Part shown: one piece after another, positions 11,130-24,140 of the stretch
Layout: every line of letters begins with the position of its first letter
Position numbering within the stretch: the stretch's first letter is position 1
Source of the DNA: Torreya grandis
Lineage: Eukaryota > Streptophyta > Pinopsida > Cupressales > Taxaceae
NCBI GenBank assembly: GCA_037957365.1
Contig: JARHVA010000667.1
Span: 498,501 to 562,500 of the forward strand
Direction: 5' to 3'
DNA length: 64,000 bases
The notes under the pieces: model-generated
The model's input: the letters and a program-made list of their open reading frames with translations, nothing else
The model's database searches: none
What the model was told of the DNA's origin: nothing
Position numbers and translations under genes: made by a program

Positions 11130-12230
11130 GATGAGATATATGACTCCTTGAGAGCATTTCATGATGAGCTATGAGGTCATTATTCTACTAAAAGGAATGT
11201 TCACAAGATCCTTAAGGTTGTATACTATTGGCCTTCATGTCATAGGAATGTGAAAAGTTATGTTTTGCAATGTGATCATTACCAAAAGATGAGGAAACTT
11301 AAACTATCTCATGAAATGTCCCTCGATTTTGAAGTGGTTTTAGGACCCTTTAGGAAATGGGAGTTAGATTTCATTATTCCCATTGATCCACCATCTCAAG
11401 GAAAGGAGAACATATTAGTATGTACTAATTATGTCACCAAATGGGTAGAAGTTGAGGCCTTGTCATTTTTTCGTGAATAAAAGGTTGCTGATTTTTTATA
11501 CTACAAGATCTTACAATGTTATGGGGCACCAAAAGCAATAGTTTCAAAATAAAGCACTCAATTTATATCAAAAATGATCAAAAACTTCACATACCACTAT
11601 TATATCACCCATATAAAGTCATCACCTTAACATCCTCAAGTCAATGTTCAATTTAAAGTAACCAATAGAAAATTAAAAAATATTTCGACTAACATAGTAC
11701 TCATAGTAGAAAATATTGGGTAAGCAAGCTACCTAAATCAATTTGGACCTACAACACAACATGGAAGTCACCACAAGTTTTTGTCCATATGAACTAGTAT
11801 ATGGTAGAAAATAATTAATTCTAATTAAGTTTGAGTTACAAATATTATGAAAAACAATTGAGGTAGACATATACTTGACAAAAGCACAAAAAGAAAGAAT
11901 TATTCAATTAAATGAACTAGATGAAATGAGACTTGAGGCATTGTATCAAATAGAACTTCTTCAACATCAGAGGAAAGCAAGGCATAACTATCACATCAAA
12001 GAAATGAAATTCAAATAAGGCTATTGGGCCTTATTGTTTGATTCAAATTACCAACATTTCAAAAGTAAACTTTGCACTAGATAATTAGGTACCTACCAAG
12101 TTAAAAAGATTTTTAACAATGGATCTATTCAGTCGCTACCAATTGATGGAAATAGGAAGATAATATTAGTAAATAGACATAGTTTAAAGCTATATCATCA
12201 ACCTCCTAGTGAGAAAGAGTTTTGCAAACA
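11130..12230 (+). pseudogene. G1 integrase (broken)
   Basis: The N-terminal HHCC zinc finger is visible (FHDEL..HYSTKRN, then SYVLQCDHYQKM near 11260-11295). The catalytic core starts at WELDFIIPIDPPSQ (about 11359-11400, inside the open frame 11250-11480). The second catalytic aspartate region (about 11530-11560) reads VSK-stop-STQF, so that aspartate is lost. A C-terminal YQVKKIFNNGSIQSLPIDG block lies near 12090-12150. Confidence 0.75.
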
Positions 12231-12250
12231 GATTCAATCTCAAGTAGAAT

Positions 12251-15034
12251 TTGGTTATATGGAAGAATCTTGTTCTTTCATCATAACCAAATGATGAGAT
12301 TTTGAATCTAATTAAGGAAGAGAATTGAAAAGCAGTAAATGGCGATCATTTTATCCAAAAATGTAACAAATAAAAAGTAAAAATAATAAATAAATAAATG
12401 GGTGAAAAGTTAAAAACTAACAAATGATAACTTTTTCAGGGGACAAAGCAATAAAAATAGTACTCATAATTGACTTGTATAATAATCTAGATTGACTTGT
12501 TTGTGTTTCTCATTTCAAGACATATGGTGGAATCAAGAACAAGAACAACTATAGACAATTCAAGGTATTTATATTTCATTTTTTTATGAGTAGGATTAAT
12601 TTTGAGTTTTAAAAGTGTCATTTAATATCCACTTTTCAAAAAAGATTATTCCAAATAGGGATATGTCAAAAGAGGGGGTCTCCTAAGAAAAAGGGTTTTT
12701 GAAAAGGTTTTTCTCAAAAATAGAGTAAAGTGGCATATCGCTAATGCATTCTTTCAAAAAACAATACATCTTTAGAAGGACGTGATGTCATTATGATGAT
12801 GTACTCAAAATGTATTCATAAGATAAGGTAATTGTTAGGATTAGTATAGGGGTTATTAACTCACCATTGAAAAATAAATATAAGTGAGTAAAATGTTATT
12901 ACTCACACTAGATAATTTAATTCTGGATGATTTGTTTGTTAATTGAATTATCCATATATTTTCAATTTGAGCATATTGTTACTCCCATATGATATTTGAG
13001 AGGTTTGTTAGGATACTAGGATAATGCCTTCCTTATGATATAGGGAATATTTTTGGCATATAATTATGTTTAGATAAATTAGTGAAATATTATTCAGGTT
13101 GAACAAATAAAATATTATTTATTTGTATTATTTGGCATCAAAACCAAAGATCTATGAGCTTGTGAAGAGTAGTTTTTATGAAGCTTGAGAAAGCAAGACT
13201 TCAATGATTTCTCGTCTCTTTAAAAACTTTGACCTTGTATTCACACTCCCTGCATTAAACACAGTCTGAGCTCTCCAAGCTAAAAAAAATGGAGCTTGAT
13301 CAATATTCATTTGGAAGTTGGACCAAGGCATTTGGAAGCTTTAAAAATTTATATATTGATCAAATCTTGTAGCTTAGCGTCTAGAGTAGAATTTAGCTCT
13401 AATTCTACATTCAAGCTACAAATTCAAGCTAAAAACTTGGTTTTCAACCTACAAAAATCATTTTCAAGGGTGTCAACCTAAAAAAAGGGTGAACTTGGGG
13501 CACCAATATTCTTCCTAAGGTGTTATGACTACTAAAGCATAATGATGAACACGTCAAAGCATTCATTTTTCCATGAATGACATCCTCTTTTGCATTAATA
13601 GTGTCCTCCTTTGCATTAATGGCATCATCCTTTGCTAAAATAGTGTGTTGCATTACCAAAAAGGTTGGTGGTTTATTTATTTTCTAGTTTGTAAATTAAA
13701 GCTTTCACTTTACAAGTTTCAAAATTAAAAAAAGTGAAAAAACAACCTTTATTTTTTCAAAAATGAGTTCAAATCCACTTTTCCAAACCTCAAAACCACC
13801 TACCAATTTAGTCTTTCACTACCTTTTTTTAAAAAACAACCTTGTTAGTTAAACCATGGTATTCGATAGGAAGGTGGTTTTCATTAAAAATCAGAAATTT
13901 CACCCTTCAAATACAAGTTTTCTCTTATATATACTTGTACTTATACATAGGCGAGTTGGTAAGGTTCATTTTTAATAGAAAAGTGTTGAGAAGTTTAAAT
14001 CCCCCAAAAAAAACTTTTAGAGGATTTTTCCCCCCACTAAATTTGGTAATACCACCAAATCTAGTTGTAAGTAGCTAAATTTAGCTAGAAAAATCGTACT
14101 TCTTTTTTTTTTAAATAAAAAATAACAAAACAAAAAAGGAGAATTTTTTACGAAAGAGCCCAAAAACAAAAAAATGCAAAACATTTAATTTTTCTTCCCC
14201 CAAAAAAAGTACAAATTTCTTTTTGTATTATATTGTATTTCAATTGTAAGAAATTGTAACTTGCTTTTCTATATTGTATTGCATAAAATCATGAGCTTTA
14301 AAAGTTGAACACAACATTCAGTTCAAGCTATGCCTCTGACTCAAATTTATGGGTAAAATCATTGTGCTTGAATTACTACATACATATCTTAATATAGTTA
14401 CAACAAAGATATCTAGGTATTGACCCTATAAATCATCGGGGAGAAATAAGGACATGTGCACTCATAGCCATCCCTCCATTACCCATTTGTTATAATCGAC
14501 AGGCGTAAATCTTGAAGGTGGAATTTTTAATTATATAGATAAGTTATGCTCATGTATGAAGAATTTCATTTAAGCATGTGATAATGATTGAACAAACCTC
14601 GTTCAATATTTTCTCGATACCACGTACTAAATTCTTTCACACACATTAATGCCTCTTTCACTTACCATTGAGTATATATAAATGGTGTGTTTCATCCTCA
14701 TACCGATGGGTATATATGAAGGGTACACATATATAAAGGTCTTGTATATTGGTGTGATAATATATAGAAAGAGAGACCTTGATACCTAGAGTGATAAGGA
14801 ACCTTTTCATTATCCACAGTCTTGATCATGATTGTACAAGCATCAAATTTCTTTCTATTGATTTCTCAGTTACTCAAAACTAACAATTAATATGTTTGGA
14901 AAACAAAGATCAAAACTCAACTTGAATTTGAATAAATTTTACATGTTTTAGATGTTTCCTACACTCGACATGCCACTGATGTTGATTAGTAGTGTAAGTA
15001 TAACAAAGTCAATTAAAAGGAAAATTTGATCATA
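12251..15034. other. Non-coding, AT-rich; nothing certain
   Basis: Probably the 3' part of G1 and the leader of the following copia fragment. A purine tract (12668-12678) and a TGGCATCAAAACC at 13133-13145, loosely like the initiator-Met primer site TGGTATCAGAGCC, are the only signals. Poly-T/poly-A runs (for example 14101-14130) and low-complexity stretches dominate. The frames at 13296-13481, 13444-13659 and 13842-14078 show no protein motif. Confidence 0.4.
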
Positions 15035-16050
15035 ATGTTCAGGGTAATGGATGAGGTGCAACCACACATATATGAAGCTAAAACAATTAAGGAAGCTTGG
15101 AATAAGCTTTATATATATATATATATGAAGCCAAAAATGAGAACATTATTTTACATCTACAAATTCAACTTCACTCTTTAAAATTGAGATCAGGTGAAAA
15201 AGTAAAGGCCTTTCTTAGACATGTAACACTAAAATCATCACTCCAATCCCTGGGTGAAGAAACAATATCATATGAGTCTCTTGTACCCATTGTCTTAAGA
15301 GCCATTCCACCCTCATATAGAATCTGTTCGACTACTTTGGTTGTCACACAACAAAAATCAAGTTTTAAAAAATTGGTAAATACGTTGCAACAAAAAGAGT
15401 CTTACATTACTAAAGAATAAGAAAAGAACATGTTCTCAGAAAGACAAGAAACCTATCAAGTCTTCAAATACATCATCAAATTAGAGTCCTCAACATAATC
15501 TACAAGGAATTAAATCACAAAAATAATGTCTAATTTATGTTCATAAGGGACACGAGTTAGAATATTATTGGTATGATATATTTCAGAAAGGATCTTCCAG
15601 TGACCAGAATCCCATTACCCAACAATCATCCCCATCAACTCAAAGTAAATCACAGGGATAGAAAAAGGGAACTTGGCAAAAGAAAAAAGCAACAAGGTAA
15701 CATTATTGAATAAGAAGATAATGATGAAGATGCAAACTTCCTGTATTCTATCAATTTTCATGAAGAATCCACTTCACAAAGTGATATTTGGTATGTTGAT
15801 TGGGTGAAAATTGACATATGATAGGTTGAAAAGAGTGTTTTTTTAATTTGAAAAATACACCCAATTAAATCATGTTTCTTTGCGTGATGATACCTCAAAC
15901 AGTGTCCAAATCATTGGTAACATTGTTTTGCCTCTTGGAACAAAAACTTATAGATTAACATATGTATTATATGTACCCAAATTAACCAAGAATATCTTAT
16001 TAGTCACTCAAATCTTGGACCACAATCTAAATATTGACTTTGATTTTTGT
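15035..16050 (+). pseudogene. Copia gag-protease fragment, cut by G2 insertion
   Basis: A Ty1/copia gag of the UBN2 type: EAWNKLY, then SGEKVKAFLRHVTLK and LRAIPPSYRICSTTLV (open frame 15184-15420). A worn zinc-knuckle region (KGHELEYYWYD, about 15547-15580) follows. Next is IWYVDW near 15788, where D-S-G of the protease has become D-W-V. Last is GTKTYRLTYVLYVPKLTKN (about 15940-15995), the conserved block before copia integrase. The coding similarity stops at 16050, exactly where the G2 LTR begins; the remaining pol is not in the window. An (AT)8 tract shifts the frame in gag. Confidence 0.75.
15111..15126. repeat. (AT)8 microsatellite inside copia gag
   Basis: Eight AT dinucleotides interrupt the gag frame: the codons before it (from 15035) and after it (to 15420) are in different frames. 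Confidence 0.8.
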
Positions 16051-17939
16051 TGATGTAGTGGATTACACCCTTTGAAGGGAGGCTCAACTCTCTTCCTCCA
16101 CGCAACACAATGGAGACATTCCTCTTGCTATGGGTTGAAAACGTGAGGGATGAATCTCTAGATTAGGGGCTAGCTCCCCTTAATGCACCTTAAGGCCCTA
16201 GATCTCCTACTATTAACAATGGGGGGGATGAAAAGGGAGAGAAATACTAAAATTAGAACCTAAACTAAAGCGGTGATGCACTAAAAGGGTTGGTCTACTC
16301 AGCTTTAGCATACACTTTACACCAGAGACAAGCAAGCATACACTTCATTCAAATGAGAACCTTTCCTACATCAGTGTTTCAACAAGGGATCCTATGGAGA
16401 TACAAGGAGGAATAACTACCAGAGGTGTTCTAAGACACACTATGGACAACGTGTTCACATGCACCTATACTCTGAGCTTGACACTTCTTGTGGACCTACA
16501 AGAGAAGAACTCATGATACACTAGATATGTTGGAATAAACTTAAGAAAGCATGAAAATAAAATGACTTAACACAAGATAAAACCATATACATGCAAAAGT
16601 GCAAGCTCAAATGGAGGTAAAAATGCCTCTTCTGATTCAAGGTAAAAAATTTTAGGGTTTTGCCATACAAGTTGAGATATCTTTTCTCAAATGAGAAGTT
16701 ATAAAAATATAGAGAACTGGAAATAAGATAGCTGAAAAATCAAGGAATAGAAACCCATGCTGAGTTAAACACTTCTATAGAGACCAAAAGACCATGATGC
16801 TACCATATTCTTCCAACTACGTATGGGAGAGCCATGTTGTAGATGTCCAAGTCACCACCCTTGCTATCATGGGCTTGTAAAAGCATGGGATACTCCTTCT
16901 AGCAACTGACAAAGCCATCCCCAAGTTGTTGTGGCTGGACTATGATCTCTTCAATGCTAGGTGCAACTGTATGTGTATTAATAGTGGAGCATGAAAACAT
17001 GGGCTGCTCTCCTCTATAGTTCAAAAACCAATCTATTTTATTTGTTTTCGATAGATATATTTCACCAAATGTATTAATTCTCCTTGTTGAGTTGTCTATG
17101 CCACTGTCTTGGTCTGAGTGTTCATTGATTCTATCTTTTGACCTTGTCAGCTACTGGAACTGTTTTGTGCTTTATTTTTTTCCACTCTTTACTTTGCCCA
17201 TGTTTTGTCTCTTCCTTGCCTTCTCCTTTGCCTTGGCTTCTTCTTGGCTTGTCTTGACTTGTCGGGCCTTCTTTGTTTTGGGATTTTGCCATGCTTTCCT
17301 CTAGAAAAAATGTCCAAAATAATTCCTTTAAACATTTTGTCTAAAGGAATTCTTTCTTTTGATTACTTCTTTTCTCGAAGGGCACATGCTCCTCAGGCCT
17401 TTTGTCTTCGTTCTTCACTTTCTCAAGGTGCCCTCTGCAAGGGCACTTTGTGCCTCGAAATGCCCCTTCAAAATTTTTGATTTGGTCTTGCCACCGACCA
17501 AGGTGGCCTCTGCAAGGGCACATACCCTTTGAAATTTTTTCAAATGTCCTTTGGAAAAGTGAAGAAGCCCTCTTTCTTTTCCCAAGTGCCCTTCAGAAAG
17601 ACACTTACCCTTTGAACTTTTTGTCAAATCCTTCAAGCCATCTAAATGCCCTTTGAAGGAAATCCATTGCCTTTTATGAACTTCTTAGACCATTTTAGGT
17701 TCTTCAATCACTTCTGATTATAAAAGTAGACAAGTAATGCACCTGTACAAATCCAATTTTCACTTGGCAAATCAGAATGAGGGAAACACCTGGCTTTTTC
17801 ATGAGAAAGGTCTGGTAGAGAACATTTTGCATAAGGCAGCAAAGGGATGATTTAGTTAAAACATGGATTGGATGACTTATGTAAATAAAAAAGGAGGGGG
17901 TGCCCAATTTTCACTTGTAGGACCAAAAATTGGTCAACA
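16051..17939 (-). repeat. G2 3' LTR
   Basis: On the minus strand it starts TGTTGACCAATTTTTGG (17939) and ends CTACATCA (16051), 1889 bp. Positions 16051-17184 match the other LTR (24266-25403). The part 17185-17939 has no partner because the 5' LTR is truncated. It contains repeated AAGGGCACATRCCCTTT-type modules (17390-17640). The frames here (17092-17907, both strands) are LTR sequence, not genes. Confidence 0.75.
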
Positions 17940-18174
17940 CAATTGGCAACTTATAGGGGAAGCATGCCTACTATGCTTGGGAAGACTGCTTGCCACAAAG
18001 TCCATTGGGCATGGAGTCAGGATGCATCTTGGAGAAGTCAACAACAACTTTGTAAGGACCTATGAACCAACAAATATTTTACCCCAAACAACAAGGAAAA
18101 AACACACACAAAGGCTAAAAACACTACACACATGCATAACAACACTTAGGGAAAATGAGAAAAAATAAGGAAAA

Positions 18175-19402
18175 CTATGTACATGACAAAATAAACATAG
18201 GAACAATGTTTAAGGTATATCCCATTGACTGGGATATGTATCTCTTCACCATCCAACTTGGAGAGTTGGAAAGCATTATGTTGGTTGCATTGGGTGATGA
18301 CATATGGGCCACTCCATAAAGCGTCAAACTTTGTGTGCCTTCCAGGCTTGGCTCAGTCCTCATCCCGCTTCAATATAATGTCACCTTTTGAGAAGCTCCT
18401 TGGCATAGACCTTTTGTCAAAACACCTCTTTATTTGCTATTGGCAACTGGTCATGGCATCCATGGCTTGGTCTCTCACTTCTTGAAGCTCCATTAGCTCA
18501 CAATACCTGACTTCCAAGATGTCACTCTCCATCAATTATAGTTGATGAACAAGATCCAAGGCTAGTAACTCAAGTGGGATAGGAAGTCTAGCTTCCCTTC
18601 CATACACAATTGTGTATGTTGAATTCTCGAGTGCCCTCTTTGGAGTGATCCTATTTTCCCAAAGAGTTGTCTTCAACTTGGCATGCCAAGTTCTTTGATT
18701 TTCCTCCATTGTCCTCTTTATAATCCTAATCAAATTCTTGTTTTTGGACTCAGCTAGCCCATTTCCTTGTGGATAGTAGTTCGAAGAAGTGCTGAGATAG
18801 ATGCCAAAATTCAATGCCCACTCACTTGTCTTTGTTCCCAAGAAAGCCAATGCATTATCTAAAATGATTGTGGCTGGGATCCCAAATCTTGTCACTATGC
18901 CTTCATAAAAGTCTAGGAATGCACTCTCATTGGCATCTTTCAAATATATGGCCTCTACCCACCTTGTGAAATAATCTATGATAGTCAAAATCCACTTGTG
19001 GCTAGCACTAGAAGGATTGATCAGCCCTATAAATTCCAACCCCCATTGCATGAATGGTTATTCCACCTGAATAGGATGAAGAGGCATGGTAGCCAACCAT
19101 TGCTTCCCATCAAAGAAGGCACATTTTTGACATTTATTCACCCAAGCATGAGTGTATTTAAATAAACTAGGCCAAAAATAACTAGCCCTCATAATCCTTA
19201 CAGCTGTGCCCTTGGAAGAAAAGTGGTCACTAGTTGGTCCATCATGAAACTCAGATAGTACCTTGTTGACTTGGTCTGAATCAATACATCTCAAGAGCAC
19301 CCTTGAAAAGTCTTTTTTGAATAACACTCCATCAACTACAACATAAGGAAGATATTGGAGTCTAAAATACCTCCTCTTGGTGCTATCAAGACCTATGGAC
19401 AC
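18175..19402 (-). pseudogene. G2 integrase (broken)
   Basis: The HHCC zinc finger is in 19058-19402 (FHDGPTSDH, then WVNKCQKC). The catalytic core is an open frame of 171 residues (18536-19051): GLEFIGLINPSSASHKW has E where the first catalytic D is expected, IILDNALAFLG holds the second D, and GNGLAESKNKNL the glutamate. The C-terminal domain follows in another frame (about 18180-18390): WSGPYVITQ and LDGEEIHIPVNG. G3 retains D at the first position. Stops and frameshifts separate the parts. Confidence 0.85.
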
Positions 19403-19489
19403 CAGTTCAAAAGAAATGAACCATGTCTTGTGCCCAGCTCTTCATGACTATAGGTATAGCTACTATAGGTTCATCATGGAGTACCAAAA

Positions 19490-19880
19490 CATCCTTCTTT
19501 GGCTCTTTCAATTTCGTATCAAGATGTTCACATAGCCCTCTTCCTCTTACCAACTTGGTGGTCTTGATCTCTATGTCATACTCCATTAATTTGGTGATCC
19601 AACCTGCCCTTTTCTCATTCAAGTCTCGATTTAGAAAGAAGTCTTTTACACTAGGATGTGGCACCATGATGTGAATTTTACTGCTAGACAACATATGTCT
19701 GAACTTCTTCAGACTTCATATGACTGTAATCACCTGCTTCTCAACATATGTGTATCTAAAATCATAGCCTTCTAAACCTTGGCTTAAAAAATCAAGAGGT
19801 TGTTCTAAATTCTCACCATTTGCTTGAATGAGCATAGCAAAGATTACCTCTTCATTACCAAAGGTGTATATATTGAATTC
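19490..19880 (-). pseudogene. G2 classical RNase H, catalytic residues lost
   Basis: The RNase H fold that follows RT is readable: IYTFGNEEVIFAMLIQANGE, LEQPLDFLSQGLEGYDFRYTYVEKQV and HIMVPHPSVKDFFLNRDLN. The YTDAS position reads YTFGN and the TDH position reads VPHP, so both catalytic aspartates are missing. G3 has the equivalent changes (YAFAN, VSHP), pointing to loss before the two elements diverged rather than private decay. Open part 19407-19694. Confidence 0.75.
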
Positions 19881-19889
19881 CTTAGAGAA

Positions 19890-20990
19890 GTTTGGACTAG
19901 CCAGGGTAGGAGCTCGGTGATAGCTTACTTGATGCCTTCAAAGCTTTCTCTTTTTATTATTGTCCATGTGAACATCTCATCCTTCCTTAGCATGGAAGTT
20001 AGTGACTTGACAAGCTCATCAAAGTTAGGAATGAATCTCCTAATGAAATTTATCTTACCAAAGAAAATTTATAGGCCCTTCTTGTGCTTAGGCAAGGACA
20101 ATGCTAAGATGGTGTGCACCCTCTCTGGATCAATGGATAGGCCTTCCTTTGAAATGACATGGCCCAAGAGCTTGCCTTCGTGGATGGCAAACACTCATTT
20201 CTTTAGGTTGAGAGAGATGTCAAACTCTCTACACCTTTCAAATCTTTACCTCATGTGCTTTAACTATTCACTTGCCTCATTGGAGAAGACTATCACATCA
20301 TCAAGATAAACAAGCACAATGTTATTGATCAAACCTTAGAAAGCCATGTCCATAACATGTTGGAAGGTAGCTCCAACATTTGACAATCTGAATGGCATCT
20401 TCCTGTAGGCATATGTTCTCCACTTGGTGGTGAAGGCTATCTTGTATTGGTCACATTCTTATACTAGGATTTGATTGTACCCAAAGTATCAATCTAGGAG
20501 AGAGAACCTTTCACTACATGTCACCATCTAAAGAATTTGCTCCATAATTGTAAGGGGATAGTGATCTCTCAATGAGACTCTATTTAGGTCTTTGAAACCG
20601 ACACACAATCTGAATTGTCCATTCTTCTTCCTAACAGGGACCAAATTGGCCAGCCAAAAGGAATGTTTGATAGGGAAAATGATCCTGGACTTGATCAGTT
20701 TGGTGAGCTCCTTCCTCATGAGAGGCTTGATCTTTGGATTGATTGGCCTTTGCTCTTGCTTGATGGATTTGGCACCTTCCTCCAGCTTAATGGTGTTTTG
20801 GGCCAAGCTTGGAACAAAGCCCTTCAAATCACCATACTTCCAAGCAAAGACATCACTAAACTCTTGACATAACATAATGAAAGCATGATTTTCCTCATTG
20901 GTACACACCTTCCCAAGTGCAAGCAACTTATCCTTGTAGATCTCTACCCTTTCATACTTTTATTTCTTGGTTGATATACTTGCTTTGTCT
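19890..20990 (-). pseudogene. G2 reverse transcriptase (broken)
   Basis: The N-terminal part is open (20528-20926): IFPIKHSFWLANLVPVRKKN, then RLCVGFKDLNRVSLRDHYPL. Downstream frames give FTTKWRTYAYRKMPF and VLVYLDDVIVFS (about 20285-20320). The YLDD catalytic box is intact. Several stops interrupt the frame. A conserved lead segment, FIMLCQEFSDVFAWKY, precedes RT as in G3. Confidence 0.85.
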
Positions 20991-21172
20991 CTCTTGAGTT
21001 GGTCATCTTCGCTGAAAATGCTCTCAAAATTTACCAAACCTTTGGAAAGCCCATTGGTCTTTAGTTAAACAATCTGCCCATCATACTGTTGATGTAGCTT
21101 GGACTAATTTTTGGAAGCAAACCTAGCTTCTTCTTACAAGAAAAGTTCTATTTGATGGTCACTTTCAAACAC

Positions 21173-21680
21173 CTACCAATTGGTGACATTGTCTGGCATG
21201 GAGGGCCTCACAATCACCTTTAAATGATGTTGATTCTTACTTTGTCTCATCCCCTTTGGGACGTCAAACTGAGCATCAACTATTGCTAGTCTATCATCAT
21301 GTTTGTTCTCCTCTCTTGGAATGGAAATGATGTTGAAAGCAATGAAGTTATCTACAAGGTCCCACACTCTATGATTGTAAGACTTGAGTAAGGATTTCTT
21401 GGTCAATCTTTGACCTCTCACTTGCTTCACAATCAACTCACTATCTCCAAACACCTATAATTCTTTGATTCCTCTCTTCCTTGCCCATTCTAGGCCATGA
21501 ACAAGGGCCTCATACTCGGCTACATTTTAGGTGTAGGAGAACTAAAACCTGAAAGTTTATAATTCTTTATCCTTTAAAGGTGAAACTGACATTGCCCCAC
21601 CACCATGCTTCTAGATCCATCAAAGAACAGATGCCAAAAACCATAGTCCTCTTGGTCTATCTTCATCAATTTTTGCATGA
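21173..21680 (-). pseudogene. G2 extra (archaeal-type) RNase H before RT
   Basis: WHLFFDGSRS (about 21640-21670) and, in the open frame 21173-21454, FGDSELIVKQVRGQ and SIPREENKHDDRLA are the signature blocks of the second RNase H family found in the Tat lineage. D, D and D of the DEDD set are visible, and the glutamate block is destroyed. It sits between protease and RT, and also in G3. Confidence 0.75.
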
Positions 21681-21735
21681 AAGCATCTTTATTATGCATG
21701 CAGTAGACTCCAAGACCAACTTCTTCAATGAAATT

Positions 21736-22395
21736 TTAAATATCATGCTCAAAGTTGTCATTTCCCCATTCATTTAGGAGTAGTGAAACAACTCCTAAAA
21801 GGGAAGATGATAGAGATTGATCTACCTGGAGCTCTTCTTCATCAATGATTGCATAGTTCACATTCACCACTTTGGGTGAGTATGGATATAAGTGATCCTT
21901 TTGGATGGGCTCTAACTCAATATTCACTTTAGTTCCATACTTTGTCCTGAAAACCATGTAAGACCAGTTGGCTACCAAGTATCCACTTATCTTGGATGTG
22001 AAATCCACTGAAAAGTAAAGAGCGAAGTAAGGAGGAATATCTATCACTACCACATCATGGGGAATTGAGAAAGTTGGATAGACATGGAGAGTCATATTCA
22101 AACCTCTTTCCACTCCCAAGGTCTTAGATGGTGATCCATCCAACTGTATAATTCCTTTGGTCATTTTCTCATAATTGAGGCCTAGCTTATTAGCTATACA
22201 TTTTGGCATAACTGAGGTGATTTCTCCACTATCAATGATGCAATTCTGGATCAAGAAATCACCAATAATGAAGGACAAATAGAAGTTAGGGACCTTCTCA
22301 TCTTTCTTTTCTTGACTAGCCATGGGAGGAGCCCCATTTACTACCAACACATTATCATTTCTTGCTGGGACAACTTGCTCACCCAACCCGAACAA
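21736..22395 (-). pseudogene. G2 aspartic protease, open 219 codons
   Basis: Retropepsin-like: FLIQNCIIDSGEITSVMP has the D-S-G active site, followed by LDGSPSKTLG and YLVANWSYMVFRTKYGT, all shared with G3. The frame is open over 219 codons, one of the longest in the window, but it is only part of a polyprotein whose neighbouring segments are broken. Confidence 0.75.
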
Positions 22396-23283
22396 TTATT
22401 TTAGGAGTATATCTTTTTATCCTGGTAGTTCTAAAGAATCCCATAATGAGATGTTCATGTGTAGATTCTTCATTTTTTCCACTATATTGATTGAAGTATT
22501 TCCCCCTTTAGAGTTCTCCTTGGGAACATTTGTAACCTGTGGTGCAACCTAAGGAGCTAAATTTGCAGCCATTGACCTATAATTGGGAAACTTTTGATTT
22601 GCTTGTGGTCTTGGGGTTGCTTCAGGTACACTTCCTACTTGATTGGATGAATGAGATGTTGTAGGTGCTTGAGTGGCTACTTTAGATTCATCAATGGCTC
22701 TCCTTTTAGACCTAGTGTTAGATGCAACACCAATATTTTGATTAATTGTGCTCCCCACATAGTTGGCTGCATTGAACTCTACTTCCAAGTGATTCATAAG
22801 AGTGGAATCAAATTGAGCTTACCTACTATCTATCTCAAGTTGTGTTGACATCTCAAAATTTGAAAATTGGGCTACCTGATCACCTTGTGCAGTCATGCTT
22901 TGATTTGGTAGCTCATTGGCATAAGCAACCTATTTTTGGCCATGCTCTAAGGGTGGATAGTTAGGTTGTTCCTGCACCAAATTACTTTAAGTGGGGATAA
23001 GAGCCTTAGAAGATGAAGGGGAATTTGGATTATAGCTTTGATAAGGCTTGACATGTGTAATATTACTTTGCCCTTGATTATAATTCTGGAAGGGAGGCCT
23101 ATTTACTTGCCCAAACTACTAGTAGCCTTGATTTGGCCTATAACTCTAAGCTTGTTGTCTCTTGAGGGAAACTAACTCATTGGTAACACTCTGCAACATG
23201 ATCTTAACTTCATGGATGTCATTTATAGGGGTAGCAATCATCTTTTCTTGATTAGGCAAAGGAGCTAGAGTGGGCAAAGTAGG
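22396..23283 (-). pseudogene. G2 gag-protease linker
   Basis: Low-complexity, Gln/Asn/Ser/Pro-rich segments (open 22549-22797: ASNTRSKRRAIDESK, VPEATPRPQANQKFP) join gag and protease. A proline- and tyrosine-rich stretch around 23030-23160 resembles the QPYQANTPP region of G3. No zinc knuckle was recognised. Confidence 0.5.
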
Positions 23284-24075
23284 CTAGACTGAGGGTTGTA
23301 AATCAAGAAAGAGTGGCATAGAAGGTTTAGGAGCTATCTTTCCTACTTGAATAAGGCAATTTTCAGCAGCTATGACTATCTCATAAGCAGTGAGCAAAGT
23401 GTTTCCACCCATGAAATGTATCATGACAACAATATCACTATTTAGGCCCTTCAAGTAGTAAAGGAAAGCATAGCTTGGGGTTGGCCTCATAAGAATTGGG
23501 ATTTTGTCCCAAGTCTTTTGGAACCTAGTGTTAAAATATTGCATAAACTCATGTGGGGCTCTCTTCATGGTGGTTAACTTCTCACCTAGAGACGAATGGT
23601 CACTTTTTCCCCCAAACCTATTGGTCAAAAGGGTCTCTAACTCATTCCATGAGCCAACTAAGTTCATAGGTAAGGTCCCATACTAGTCCAGAACTTTCCC
23701 TTTGAAGGACAAGGCTAGCAATTTAATGGCTACATTTTCTTCAGTGATATTATGGATGTTGCAGTGTTATGTTTATAATATGCTCGATAATAGTGATTGG
23801 GCCCTCTCTAATAAAGGGAAGAACACTTTTGAGAGTTTAACCTAGAATTGGGTCATACTACTGAAGGTTCAAGGGACTTTGACCATTGAAGGCCATAAAA
23901 TGGAAAGCCCTAAGGGTTGCCATGGCTATGAAAGGATTCAACAGGGGTCTCCTTGAGTAGGTATGTTTTATGGCTGGTTTAGGAAATGGCTTGCTATGTA
24001 AGGGTGGGTATTTGCAAACCTCGGCCTTTTTGTTGAGTTCAAAGGTAATTCAACAAATTCAAAAGGGACACCCCT
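23284..24075 (-). pseudogene. gag: G2 gag (broken)
   Basis: Retrotransposon gag. The open core 23284-23667 carries SWNELETLLTNRFGGKSDH and KRAPHEFMQYFNTRFQKTWD, closely matched by G3. The N-terminal piece (FPFEFVELPLNST, ANTHPYI, about 24000-24060) matches the G3 gag start but is separated by stops. Confidence 0.75.
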
Positions 24076-24140
24076 AGAAGAATATCTTGTAGTGAATTTT
24101 GGCATGGGATGTTAGGCTGGTCATTAACCAGAGACTTGGT

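Larger units (their letters stand above)
6426..12230 (+). mobile_element. G1: decayed Ty3/gypsy retrotransposon, Athila-like
   Basis: Gag, protease, RT, RNase H and integrase remnants follow in the Ty3/gypsy order on the plus strand, after a tRNA-Asp-type primer site. Every domain carries stops or frameshifts. Protease and RT wording (DLGVSINFM, FLDGFSGYNQI) is of the Athila type. No LTR pair was found. A purine-rich AAAAGAGGGGG at 12668-12678 is a candidate polypurine tract. Confidence 0.75.

Noticed and set aside
13133..13145. TGGCATCAAAACC as primer site of the copia fragment
   Set aside because: Several mismatches, nearly 2 kb before gag, and no LTR partner to confirm it.
17092..17907. 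Several overlapping frames of 60-90 codons on both strands
   Set aside because: All lie in the G2 3' LTR and are made of its GAAGGG/CCCTTC modules; none has a protein motif.
19423..20872. Plus-strand frames opposite G2 pol (19423-19674, 19824-20309, 20592-20872)
   Set aside because: Antisense shadows of RT, RNase H and integrase coding sequence.
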